From Halomonas sp. A40-4 (lineage in GTDB: Bacteria; Pseudomonadota; Gammaproteobacteria; Pseudomonadales; Halomonadaceae): a stretch of 64,000 bases of DNA. Made by a program: the position numbers and the translations under genes. The stretch covers positions 4,030,001-4,094,000 of the forward strand of contig NZ_CP065230.1 of the NCBI RefSeq assembly GCF_015767635.1, read 5' to 3'. The notes under the pieces are model-generated. The model had not been told where the DNA came from, did not search any database, and was given only the letters and a program-made list of their open reading frames with translations. Positions 17,610-25,471 of the stretch are shown in pieces (position 1 is the stretch's first letter; each line of letters begins with the position of its first letter).

Positions 17610-18857
17610 CTAGTCAACGATGCGATCGATGGTGACGTCGATCGGCGAGTCGGCCTCGCCGAGTGTCACCGGCCCCGCCTCGCCGATCAGGTCGCCTGGC
17701 TGCGGGGTGGCCTCGTCCGATGCGGAGACGCGCACCGTCAGGCGCAGCTCGGCAATCTGGGAGAGCCGTGCTTGGGGCGCCATGGCATCGTCGTCGTCGA
17801 GTGTCACCTCGAGCGGTAGGTCGGCGACCGTGGCCCGCTCGATGGCCAGCGGCGGCAGTTCGCCGGCCACGTCGCGGGCGACGACGAACACCGTGTCGCC
17901 CGGCGCGGCCCACTCGCGGAGCGCTTCGGCGAGGCCGACCCTGACCGCGAGCGACGCGCCGTCCTGCGCGGCCTGATGGGCATCGACCTGGTCGGACGAG
18001 GCGTCCAGGCGCTGTTGTGCCACGGCAATGCCCTCCCGCAGCGCTTCCGCCGAGCCGGGGTCGTCGAAGCCGGCGATCGCGCGTCGCCAGTAATCGATAG
18101 CCTCTTCATAGCGGGCGCGATCGAAGGCATGGATGCCCAGCATGCCGAGCACCGTCGGCTGACGCGGATCCTTGTCTAGGGTCTCGTCGACCAGTGCCTG
18201 GACCTCCTCGGTCATCGAGCGATTGGCGACGAAGAATTGGATCTGTGCCAATTGCGCCAGCAGGGAAGGCTGTCGACCCTCCAGCTCAATCAGGCGCTCA
18301 AGCGCGGCGATGGCATCACGTCCCCGATTGCTGTCCCGGTACAGCGGAAACAGCGACATCCACACCTTGGGATTGTCCGGCTGTCGCTTGGCCTGCTCCT
18401 CGAGCCGCTCGATCAGCATCGCCAGCGAGCCGTCAGGCGAGTTGCGCACCTCCTGATGCACGGCATACAGTGCCAGATCGCCCTCGGCGCCTTCCCGTTG
18501 ATACCAGAGCAGACTGGCCACCACCAACGCCACCATCACCAGCGGCACCAACAACCGTCCGGCCTGGGGGGATTTGAGCGGTGTGCGTCGGCGTACCTGG
18601 GTATCCTCGAGCAGGCTGCGTTCGAGCTCCAGCCGACCCTCCTCGACTCGCGCGGTGTCGAGCTCGCCGCGTGCATGGGCCGTTTCCAGCGAGGCCAGGC
18701 GCTGACGATAGACCGCCACGTTCTGGGCATCGGTGCGCTGCTTGGTTTCGAAGGCCTGCTGAGCATCGTGCAGCGGGCGGGTCCGTCTCAGCGGCAGGAT
18801 CACGAGCCACAGGGCAGGCAACAGTAACAGGGCGATGCCCAACCAGAGCAGATTCAT
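17610..18857 (-). CDS. ccmI: Cytochrome c biogenesis protein CcmI
   Basis: A 415-residue protein with two N-terminal membrane helices (residues about 2-20 and 97-115), a cytoplasmic coiled segment between them and periplasmic TPR repeats (about residues 150-275), then a C-terminal domain. CcmI binds apocytochrome c and hands it to the CcmF/H haem ligation complex. It overlaps ccmH by 4 bases. The architecture and position at the end of ccmFGH are typical. Confidence 0.9.
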   Translation of the reverse strand: MNLLWLGIALLLLPALWLVILPLRRTRPLHDAQQAFETKQRTDAQNVAVYRQRLASLETAHARGELDTARVEEGRLELERSLLEDTQVRRRTPLKSPQAGRLLVPLVMVALVVASLLWYQREGAEGDLALYAVHQEVRNSPDGSLAMLIERLEEQAKRQPDNPKVWMSLFPLYRDSNRGRDAIAALERLIELEGRQPSLLAQLAQIQFFVANRSMTEEVQALVDETLDKDPRQPTVLGMLGIHAFDRARYEEAIDYWRRAIAGFDDPGSAEALREGIAVAQQRLDASSDQVDAHQAAQDGASLAVRVGLAEALREWAAPGDTVFVVARDVAGELPPLAIERATVADLPLEVTLDDDDAMAPQARLSQIAELRLTVRVSASDEATPQPGDLIGEAGPVTLGEADSPIDVTIDRIVD

Positions 18858-19330
18858 TCGCTCCCCTCGCGGTTAAACAGGGCATTGAGGTACTCGCGCT
18901 CCTCGGCGCTGAGCGCTCGAACCTGGGCATGCTTTCGTTTGCGGACGAAGACCGCCACGATAAACCCCCCGATCATCACCAGCACGAACGGCAATCCCCA
19001 TAGCAACCAGGTACGCTCGTCGAGTCGCGGGTTATAAAGCACGAATTCGCCGAAGCGTGCGACCATGTAATCGAGGATTTCTTTATCGGATCGCCCTTCG
19101 CGTAACAAATCTGCAACGCGTTCGCGCATGTCGGCAGCCACCGGGGAATCCGAGCTGTCGATGGCCTGGGCATCGCATTTGGGGCAGCGCAATGAGGCAG
19201 TAAGATCACGATAGCGCTCGGCCATTACTGGCCTCTCGAAGTCACGCACCTCGATAGCCGAATCCGCCAGCACAGGGACCGACGTTATCAACAAGAGCAA
19301 CAGCAGGCCGGCCCGGGTCATCAACGCCAT
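18854..19330 (-). CDS. ccmH: Cytochrome c biogenesis protein CcmH
   Basis: A 158-residue exported, membrane-anchored thiol protein. The redox motif is LRCPKC (usual LRCxxC), followed by the conserved ADMRERVADLLREGRSDKEILDYMVARFGEFVLY and a C-terminal membrane helix. It keeps the apocytochrome cysteines reduced for haem attachment. It overlaps ccmG upstream and ccmI downstream, so this is one translation-coupled operon. Confidence 0.92.
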   Translation of the reverse strand: MALMTRAGLLLLLLITSVPVLADSAIEVRDFERPVMAERYRDLTASLRCPKCDAQAIDSSDSPVAADMRERVADLLREGRSDKEILDYMVARFGEFVLYNPRLDERTWLLWGLPFVLVMIGGFIVAVFVRKRKHAQVRALSAEEREYLNALFNREGSE

Positions 19331-19845
19331 TTGCCCACCTCCTGCACGACACGTTCGACATCCTCGGGAGTGATATAGCCCGTGTGCTTATAGCGAATGA
19401 TGCCCTCGGCATCGACGAGGAAGGTCTCCGGCACACCGTAGACGCCGAGCTCGAACCCCAGATCGCCATCCGGATCGAAGATATTGACTTCGAACGGGTC
19501 GCCGAACTCGTCGAGAAACTCCCGCCCCTTGACGCGGGTGTCCTTGTAGTTGATGCCGACCAAGCGCACGCCGCGCTCAGCGAGTGTCAGCAGCTGGGGC
19601 ATTTCCTCCTTGCAGGTCGGGCACCACTCGGCCCAGACATTGACCAGCGTGACCTGCCCGTGCAACAGCGACTCATCGACCCGGGCACCAGGATCCTTCA
19701 GTGTCGAGAGGGAAAAGGCAGGAAACTGCTGGGCTAGCAGTGCCGAATTGCGGGCACTGGGATCCATGGCCAAGCCTCGGTAGAGAAAGAAACCCAGTCC
19801 CAGGAAAACCAGCAAGGGGAAAAGCAGTAACAGTCGCCGTTTCAT
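19321..19845 (-). CDS. ccmG: Thiol:disulfide interchange protein CcmG/DsbE
   Basis: A 174-residue membrane-anchored thioredoxin-fold protein with active site WCPTC in NVWAEWCPTCKEEMPQL and a GVYGVPETFLVD cis-proline loop. It reduces apocytochrome c or CcmH before haem ligation and is itself reduced by DsbD/CcdA-type proteins, candidates for which are encoded in this island. It overlaps ccmF by 4 bases. Confidence 0.92.
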   Translation of the reverse strand: MKRRLLLLFPLLVFLGLGFFLYRGLAMDPSARNSALLAQQFPAFSLSTLKDPGARVDESLLHGQVTLVNVWAEWCPTCKEEMPQLLTLAERGVRLVGINYKDTRVKGREFLDEFGDPFEVNIFDPDGDLGFELGVYGVPETFLVDAEGIIRYKHTGYITPEDVERVVQEVGKWR

Positions 19846-21830
19846 GTATGGACCTCACGGAGGAGAGTGGAGTCAGCTGGCACTGAGCGCTGACGCCGAT
19901 AGCGACGGTCCGCCACCGCCAGCAGACCGCCAGTGGCCATCAACAACGCCCCCAGCCAGAGCCAGCGTACGAACGGCTTGATCTGGATTCGCATGGCCCA
20001 GGCACCGTCACCCAAGTCTTCGCCCAGCGCCACGTAAATGTCCTGCAGCAGCCCAGGGCGCAGGGCGACGTCGGTCATGGGCTGACCGCGGGCAATATAC
20101 AATCGCTTCTCGGGCCGTAGGGTGGTGACATGCTGGCCATCACGTGTCACCTCAAGGGTTGCCGTATCGGCCAGGAAATTGGGACCGCGGCGCTCGCTCA
20201 GGTCGGTCATGGTGAAGCTGTAACCGCCTATCTCGACACGCTCCCCCACGGCAAGACGTACGTTACGCTCGATGGCATAGTTCGACACCATGGCCACGCC
20301 CACGATGGTGATGGCCATGCCCAGATGGCCGACTACCATGCCCCAATGCGCCAGCGACAGCTTGCGCAAGCCGGCCAGGGGTGAGGAGGCATGGCGGGTC
20401 TTGTCGAACAGGTCACGGATCAACGCCAGCACGACCCACAGGGCCATGACCAGCCCCAGCGCCACGGCGGCGTTCCATTCTCCGCCGTAGAGGAACGGCA
20501 CCGCCGCCGCCGTGATCAGCGCGGCGATGCCGGACCAAAGTAGTCGGCGCATCAACTCGCGCCCCGCCATCTGCTTCCAGCGCGCCACGGGGCCTAGCCC
20601 CATGAAGGCGCACAGCAGCACGGTCAGCGGCACGAATAGCGTATTAAAGTACGGTGGGCCGACGCTGATCTTGCCCAGCCCCAGGGCATCGAGAATCAGC
20701 GGGTAGACCGTGCCCAGCAAAACGGTCACGGTCATGACGACCAAGAGGATATTGTTGATCAGCAACAGCGCATCTCGAGACAACCAACCGAAGCCCACAT
20801 TGCCGCTCATCCGCGGCGCACGCAGGGCAAAGATCAGCAAGGAAGCGCCCACCGTGAACCCCAGCAGTGCCAGAATGAAGATGCCCCGTGACGGGTCATT
20901 GGCGAAGGCATGCACCGACGTCAGCACCCCGGAGCGCACCAGGAAGGTGCCCAGCAGCGACAGCGAAAAGGTAAAGATCGCCAGCAGGGCGGTCCAGCTC
21001 TTGAAGGTGCCACGCTTTTCCGTGACCGCCAGCGAATGGATGAGCGCCGTCCCGGTCAGCCAGGGCAGGAACGAGGCGTTCTCCACCGGGTCCCAAAACC
21101 ACCAGCCGCCCCACCCCAGCTCGTAGTAGGCCCACCAACTACCCAGCGCGATGCCCATGGTGAGGAAGGCCCAAGCAATATTGGTCCAGGGCCGCACCCA
21201 GCGTGTCCAGGCGGCATCGAGCCGCCCTCCCAGCAAGGCAGCGATGGCAAAGGCGAAAGCTACCGAGAAGCCCACATAGCCCATATAGAGCATGGGGGGA
21301 TGGAGGATCAGCCCGACGTCCTGTAGCAGCGGGTTGAGATCGGCGCCGTCCTGAGGCACTCCCGGCAGCAGACGTTCAAAAGGGCTCGACGTGATCAGGA
21401 TGAACAGCAAGAATCCGGTGCTGACCATGCCCATGACCCCCAAGACACGGGCCAGCATGTCACGCGGCAGGTTGCGCGAGAACAGGCTGACGGCGAAGCC
21501 CCAGCCGCTGAGGATCAGGCTCCATAGCAGCACCGAGCCTTCGTGTCCCCCCCACACCGCCGTGAGCTTGTAATACCACGGCAGCATCGAGTTGGAGTTG
21601 TTGGCCACATAGGACACACTGAAATCATCGAGCAGGAAGCTCGCGGTCAGGCTGGCATAGGCCACCAGCAAGAAGGCGAACTGCCCCCATGCCATGGGCT
21701 CGGCGAAGGCCATCCAGAGTGGGCGGCGGAGCGTGACACCCGCTAACGGAGCCAGCGCCTGTATAAACGCCAGGCCCAGCGCCATGATCAGCGCGAAGAG
21801 ACCGAGTTCAGGAATGATTTTGACGAGCAT
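19842..21830 (-). CDS. ccmF: Haem lyase CcmF
   Basis: A 662-residue polytopic protein with many helices and the tryptophan-rich haem-handling segment YYELGWGGWWFWDPVENASFLPWLTGTALIHS. It is the core of the system I haem ligation complex. The start MLVKIIPELG is the family's usual one; a longer reading would run back through a hairpin. No ccmABCDE genes are present, so this is a partial Ccm module that would depend on host haem delivery. Confidence 0.94.
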   Translation of the reverse strand: MLVKIIPELGLFALIMALGLAFIQALAPLAGVTLRRPLWMAFAEPMAWGQFAFLLVAYASLTASFLLDDFSVSYVANNSNSMLPWYYKLTAVWGGHEGSVLLWSLILSGWGFAVSLFSRNLPRDMLARVLGVMGMVSTGFLLFILITSSPFERLLPGVPQDGADLNPLLQDVGLILHPPMLYMGYVGFSVAFAFAIAALLGGRLDAAWTRWVRPWTNIAWAFLTMGIALGSWWAYYELGWGGWWFWDPVENASFLPWLTGTALIHSLAVTEKRGTFKSWTALLAIFTFSLSLLGTFLVRSGVLTSVHAFANDPSRGIFILALLGFTVGASLLIFALRAPRMSGNVGFGWLSRDALLLINNILLVVMTVTVLLGTVYPLILDALGLGKISVGPPYFNTLFVPLTVLLCAFMGLGPVARWKQMAGRELMRRLLWSGIAALITAAAVPFLYGGEWNAAVALGLVMALWVVLALIRDLFDKTRHASSPLAGLRKLSLAHWGMVVGHLGMAITIVGVAMVSNYAIERNVRLAVGERVEIGGYSFTMTDLSERRGPNFLADTATLEVTRDGQHVTTLRPEKRLYIARGQPMTDVALRPGLLQDIYVALGEDLGDGAWAMRIQIKPFVRWLWLGALLMATGGLLAVADRRYRRQRSVPADSTLLREVHT

Positions 21831-21859
21831 GGTGATTCCGTCTTGAGTCGCGTGATTTC

Positions 21860-21923
21860 GGGTATACGGATTTAATGATTGATGGGGTGAAGGTGCCCCA
21901 TCAACCATTAAATCCGTATACCC
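21860..21923. repeat. Near-perfect 28-bp inverted repeat (MITE-like hairpin)
   Basis: Arms at 21860-21887 and 21896-21923 match in 27 of 28 bases with an 8-base loop. The outer part, GGGTATACGGATTTAATG / CATTAAATCCGTATACCC, recurs singly at 23610-23633 and 32638-32663. It truncates a lspA copy and lies 30 bases upstream of ccmF. It looks like the ends of a small transposon or a recombination scar. Confidence 0.7.
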
Positions 21924-22143
21924 TAAAAAAGTAGCGCTGCCAGCCTCCACCATTCGCAAAAAGACTGAATGCGGCACCGGTGTTCCATAGGTGCACCCAG
22001 TTAAAGAACGGGGTCACCGAAACATACTCGCCATAGGCCATTGATTGCTGCACCAGCCACTTTACAGCCTGATCAGACGCTGCCAGCAGGCCCGATATGG
22101 ACAATAGGGCATACGGCGAGAGCTTTTTGCCAACAATGAGCAT
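21901..22143 (-). pseudogene. Truncated signal peptidase II (lspA) copy
   Basis: The 80 codons contain the N-terminal half of an LspA (SDQAVKWLVQQ, then TPFFNWVHLWNTGAAFSLFANGGGWQRYFF) and end in eight codons derived from the inverted repeat. The second catalytic aspartate region found in full LspA (as in the 40.3 kb gene) is absent, so the product cannot be active. It starts 4 bases after the stop of the cation-transporter gene, as lspA often does in lead/cadmium modules. Confidence 0.8.
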
Positions 22144-22146
22144 TAT

Positions 22147-23043
22147 TTAACCCTTCAACGCCAAAATGCGTCTGGCACCGTTAAGTACAATGCCCCCCGC
22201 GATGGTGCCGATAATCAGATCCGGATAATTGGAACCGGTCCACGCGACCAGGGCGCCGGCGGTGATGACCCCCAGGTTGATCACCACGTCGTTGGCCGAG
22301 AATATCCAGCTTGCCTTCATGTGCGCCCCGCCTTCCCGATGTTTGGATATGAGCAGCAGACAACTGGTATTGGCAATCAATGCGACGAATGCGATAGCCA
22401 TCATCACCAGCGATTCAGGCTCACTACCGAATACAAAGCGTCTCACCACCTCTACGAGCACGCCCACAGCCAAGATCAGTTGCAGTACACCAGCAAGATG
22501 CGCGGCACGTACCTGCATTTTCACGCTATGTCCAACCGCATAAAGGGCAAGCCCGTACACCGCCGCATCGGCAAAATTGTCCAGGGATTCTCCAATCAGG
22601 CCGGTGGACTGGGCGATCAGACCGGCAGTCATTTCCACCACGAACAGAAGTGCATTGATGCCGAGCAACCAGCGCAGGGCCCCGGATTCTTGCTTAGCAG
22701 AAGCTGCCGAGAACTCGGCGGCCTTGATGGTCTCCGGATTTGCAGCGACGGTTTCCTGAAGCGAGGCGCCTAGCCCCAAGGTCTTCAGTTTCGAGGTGAC
22801 GGGCTCGACCTCGCCGTCATGTACGACCTTCAGCCGGCGGTTCGACAAGTCGAAGGACAGCGCTCGAACCTCCTCAAAGCCGTTCAGGGCTAGGCGAATC
22901 ATTCGCTCTTCTGATGGACAGTCCATCTTCGGCACGGCATAAACGCTGACCCATCTCCCCGGCGCTTCGGAGGAGGCCTGTATATCGGTATCCGCTGCGG
23001 ACGTTGCATCACCGCCACAGGCGCCACCACAGGATTTGCTCAT
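22147..23043 (-). CDS. Cation transporter (CDF type) with N-terminal metal-binding region, copy 1
   Basis: A 298-residue protein. Residues 1-20 carry a cysteine motif (SKSCGGACGGD), then an HMA-like domain (YAVPKMDCPSEERMIRLAL) and from about residue 115 a cation-diffusion-facilitator membrane domain with SLDNFADAAVYGLAL and SWIFSANDVVINLGVI, each keeping metal-binding Asp/Asn residues. It should export divalent metals such as Cd, Zn or Pb. A MerR-type promoter precedes it, and a CadR-like regulator is divergent. Copy 2 lies at 31.2-32.1 kb. Confidence 0.88.
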   Translation of the reverse strand: MSKSCGGACGGDATSAADTDIQASSEAPGRWVSVYAVPKMDCPSEERMIRLALNGFEEVRALSFDLSNRRLKVVHDGEVEPVTSKLKTLGLGASLQETVAANPETIKAAEFSAASAKQESGALRWLLGINALLFVVEMTAGLIAQSTGLIGESLDNFADAAVYGLALYAVGHSVKMQVRAAHLAGVLQLILAVGVLVEVVRRFVFGSEPESLVMMAIAFVALIANTSCLLLISKHREGGAHMKASWIFSANDVVINLGVITAGALVAWTGSNYPDLIIGTIAGGIVLNGARRILALKG

Positions 23044-23076
23044 GATACGACTCCACTTGAACAATGTTGTGGTACC

Positions 23077-23107
23077 ATTTAAAACTATAAAGCTACTATA
23101 AGGTCAA
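23077..23107 (-). promoter_or_regulatory. MerR-type promoter, CadR/PbrR-like operator, copy 1
   Basis: Reading leftward: -35 TTGACC (23102-23107), 19-base spacer with TTATAGTAGCTTTATAG dyad, -10 TTAAAT (23077-23082). It drives the cation transporter from between it and the divergent MerR gene. The copy at 32160-32190 has the same layout. Confidence 0.8.
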
Positions 23108-23138
23108 TAGAGTAAAGAATCCGTTGGGGAGGAGGCTG

Positions 23139-23546
23139 ATGCGCATTGGTCAGTTGGCGCAGTTGGTAGGGGTCGAAACACAGACGATCCGCTTCTATGA
23201 ACAGCAGGGCTTGTTGCCGCCGCCTGATCGGCAGGACAACGGTTACCGTGTCTATACCGAGAAGCATGGTGAGGGGCTGGCCTTCATCCGTCGCTGCAGA
23301 ATCCTGGGCCTGTCACTGGCTGAGATTCACGAACTACAGAGCTATCAGGACGACCCTCATCAGCCTTGTACCGCCGTCAACGCCTTGCTCGATGATCACA
23401 TCTCTCATGTGCGGTCGCAGATAACCGCTCTGCAAGCGCTTGAGAAACAACTCGTTTCACTGAGAGCGAGTTGCAACGATGACCGGGAAGTTGAGGCGTG
23501 TGGGGTTCTTGCTGGAATTAGCGAAGGAAACATGCACCAGCAGTAG
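23139..23546 (+). CDS. Cd/Pb-responsive MerR-family regulator, copy 1
   Basis: A 135-residue CadR/PbrR-type activator: N-terminal HTH MRIGQLAQLVGVETQTIRFYEQQGLLPPPDR, dimerisation helix and three metal-binding cysteines (HQPCTAV, and the pair in RASCNDDREVEACGVL with eight residues between). The start is the ATG after GGGGAGGAGGCTG; a longer reading adds five residues. It is divergent from the cation transporter it probably controls. Copy 2 at 32.2 kb is nearly identical and starts with GTG. Confidence 0.9.
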   Translation: MRIGQLAQLVGVETQTIRFYEQQGLLPPPDRQDNGYRVYTEKHGEGLAFIRRCRILGLSLAEIHELQSYQDDPHQPCTAVNALLDDHISHVRSQITALQALEKQLVSLRASCNDDREVEACGVLAGISEGNMHQQ

Positions 23547-23609
23547 GTGAAGCATCAACCAGATAATCCGATGAGATGCCGGTCTGTCTCACTCTCATGC
23601 AAAGGTAAG

Positions 23610-23633
23610 ATCAACCATTTAATCCGCTTACCC
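23610..23633. repeat. Single copy of the 21.9-kb hairpin arm (variant)
   Basis: ATCAACCATTTAATCCGCTTACCC aligns with the arm of the inverted repeat at 21896-21923 with a few changes. It follows the CadR-like gene at a similar place to the copy at 32638-32663. A shorter partial match (23552-23570) lies in between, directly after the regulator's stop. Confidence 0.65.
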
Positions 23634-23660
23634 GGGCGAGGCAATCGGCATCGGCAGCCG

Positions 23661-24386
23661 TCAATTGGAGCTAGTCCGTCGCTTTCGATGCCGAGTCCAC
23701 ACAACTCTCGCCAGGAGCGGCAGGAGCGTGACCCCACTCGCGAGGATCAGCGCGACCGTGAGGCCACGGGAGTCGGCGGTAATCAGGACTTCGCCGAATA
23801 TGACGATCAAGTAAGCCGTCGGAACCACCCCGGCCAGCGTGGCAATCAAGAAACGCCAGAAGGCCAGCGGTGTCAGGCCCGCCGCGTAGCTGACGGCATC
23901 GAACGAAATGAATGGCACCAATCGCGATGCGAATACGACGAGCATCAACCCGGTTTGAGAGCGCTCCTTTCCCAGCCAGTCCAACATGGGACGTATACGC
24001 GACCAGCGATGGATCACCTCGTAGCCGAGCAGGCGGGCGATGCCGAAGGCGAGCAACGCGCCGGCCTCGGCACCGATGACCACATACGCCGTCCCCCATA
24101 GAGGGCCGTAGATCGCACCGGCCACCATGGCGATCGGCCCACTGGGTATCGGGCTCATGACAATGGCCGCTATCATCATGGCGATAATGGTCAATGGCCC
24201 CCAGCCCCCCAACTGGCCAACCCACTCACGCAGAGCCTGCTTATTGGTGAGCGTCGATAAGGCACCGGTCTCCATCAGGATCCAATAGAGGGTCACCAAG
24301 CCAATCAGCACAGAAGCTCCCAATATGAGCCTGTGCTTTACACCGAGCGTGCTTGCCATACTCATCTCAGTTGTGTGAGATGACAT
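23661..24386 (-). CDS. TVP38/TMEM64 (VTT domain) membrane protein
   Basis: A 241-residue inner-membrane protein of the DedA/VTT superfamily. The signature spans SPIPSGPIAMVAGAIYGPLWGTAYVVIGAEAGALLAFGIARLLG and VVFASRLVPFISFDAVSYAAGLT. Bacterial members are linked to lipid or membrane homeostasis and in several cases to metal tolerance. It is the last gene of the leftward copA operon. The precise substrate is unknown. Confidence 0.88.
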   Translation of the reverse strand: MSSHTTEMSMASTLGVKHRLILGASVLIGLVTLYWILMETGALSTLTNKQALREWVGQLGGWGPLTIIAMMIAAIVMSPIPSGPIAMVAGAIYGPLWGTAYVVIGAEAGALLAFGIARLLGYEVIHRWSRIRPMLDWLGKERSQTGLMLVVFASRLVPFISFDAVSYAAGLTPLAFWRFLIATLAGVVPTAYLIVIFGEVLITADSRGLTVALILASGVTLLPLLARVVWTRHRKRRTSSN

Positions 24387-24416
24387 CTCATGTCACCCCT
24401 GTGCCGTTATGGCGTG

Positions 24417-25247
24417 TCATTCGACACCCAATATGTTGCGAAGCCGGTCGGTCGACACCGCACCATTGATGCGCTGCACATTACCTTCTTCATCGCGGTA
24501 ATAGCTGGTCGGCGTTCCCGTGGCGCCGGCCTCGCGCATGAGCTGGGCATGCCGCCTAAGAAGCGCTCGACTCTCCTCCGACGGCACCACCGGACTGATG
24601 CCGCCATTGCGGAAGTTCAATTCATGGGTTTCGAGGGCTTTGGTTGGGTCATTCGACTCAAGGATCGCGGCCGCCTTGCGGAGACTGTCCTCTGACAGAA
24701 CGCCGACCAGCACATGACGAAGCTGAAGCTCACCTTGATCGATTAGAGACCGTGAGCTCTTCCACAGCGCATTGCAGTAGGGACAATTGGGGTCGGTCAG
24801 CGTATACACGATATGTGACGCACTATCAGGTCCTTCCGGAATAAAGCGAGTGTCCTCGAACGCGCTCCAGGTAGCTTCCAGCATCGGTTCCAGCACCAGA
24901 GCTTGAAGTTGATTTTCCATTACAGCGTTGCCCTGAGGATCAATTAAGGTACCGATGATGGCGTGGTCGGAAGTGGAGGGAATATAAGCCGCCACGGGCT
25001 CATTATCATAGGACAAGGCATAACCTTGTATATCTCCCGGGGCATTAAAGGTTCCGTGTAATTTGAGTCCTTGATCCAATAATGCCGTAATCGATGCGGG
25101 CAGGGGTGTTCCAGTATCGGCTGTACTAATGGCCTGGTGGCCTTCAAGAGAATCGCCCCCCGTTTCCTCCGCCAGAGCGGGGAGCGTAATGAGACCGAAC
25201 AGCCCTACAACAGCAAGGCAATAAGTGGAGTAGATGATTTTCTTCAT
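24417..25247 (-). CDS. DsbG/DsbC-like periplasmic disulfide isomerase
   Basis: A 276-residue exported protein (signal peptide to about residue 26, LPALAEE) with an N-terminal dimerisation domain and a C-terminal thioredoxin fold. The active site CPYC lies in TDPNCPYCNALWKSS, and the ending GTPTSYYRDEEGNVQRINGAV is typical of DsbG. Isomerases of this class repair disulfides misoxidised by copper, which fits its place after copA. The start used has the best signal peptide. Confidence 0.88.
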   Translation of the reverse strand: MKKIIYSTYCLAVVGLFGLITLPALAEETGGDSLEGHQAISTADTGTPLPASITALLDQGLKLHGTFNAPGDIQGYALSYDNEPVAAYIPSTSDHAIIGTLIDPQGNAVMENQLQALVLEPMLEATWSAFEDTRFIPEGPDSASHIVYTLTDPNCPYCNALWKSSRSLIDQGELQLRHVLVGVLSEDSLRKAAAILESNDPTKALETHELNFRNGGISPVVPSEESRALLRRHAQLMREAGATGTPTSYYRDEEGNVQRINGAVSTDRLRNILGVE

Positions 25248-25310
25248 GAACGGCCTCTTCATCGCTCTCTGATCAACCCGGGGAATCGAACCTGTCGTAG
25301 CGATTGGTTG

Positions 25311-25445
25311 TCAGCTATCACGCTTCTTTCCGAAGAACAGATACTTGGCGAGCGCGGCGACGCCAAGCACCAACGCAATAATCAGCAGGATGGAAATGAG
25401 CCCCATCCCCGCCATCCCCCACGTGCATGCTTCGCTTCCCATCAT
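25311..25445 (-). CDS. 44-residue single-helix membrane protein
   Basis: A short gene downstream of copA starting ATGATG with an AGGAGA site. The product begins MMGSEACTWGMAGMG, has one hydrophobic helix (ISILLIIALVLGVAALAKYLFF) and a basic end (GKKRDS). Similar Met/Gly-led small membrane proteins occur in copper operons of relatives, though no function is known. It may be a CopA-associated or metal-trafficking peptide. Confidence 0.65.
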   Translation of the reverse strand: MMGSEACTWGMAGMGLISILLIIALVLGVAALAKYLFFGKKRDS

Positions 25446-25471
25446 CCTGGTCTCCTGTTGACTTTCGCTGC

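Noticed and set aside
24370..24390. Dyad near TGAGATGACATCTCA upstream of the TVP38 gene
   Set aside because: It is short and internal to the operon, with no known regulator for such a site; not reported as an operator.
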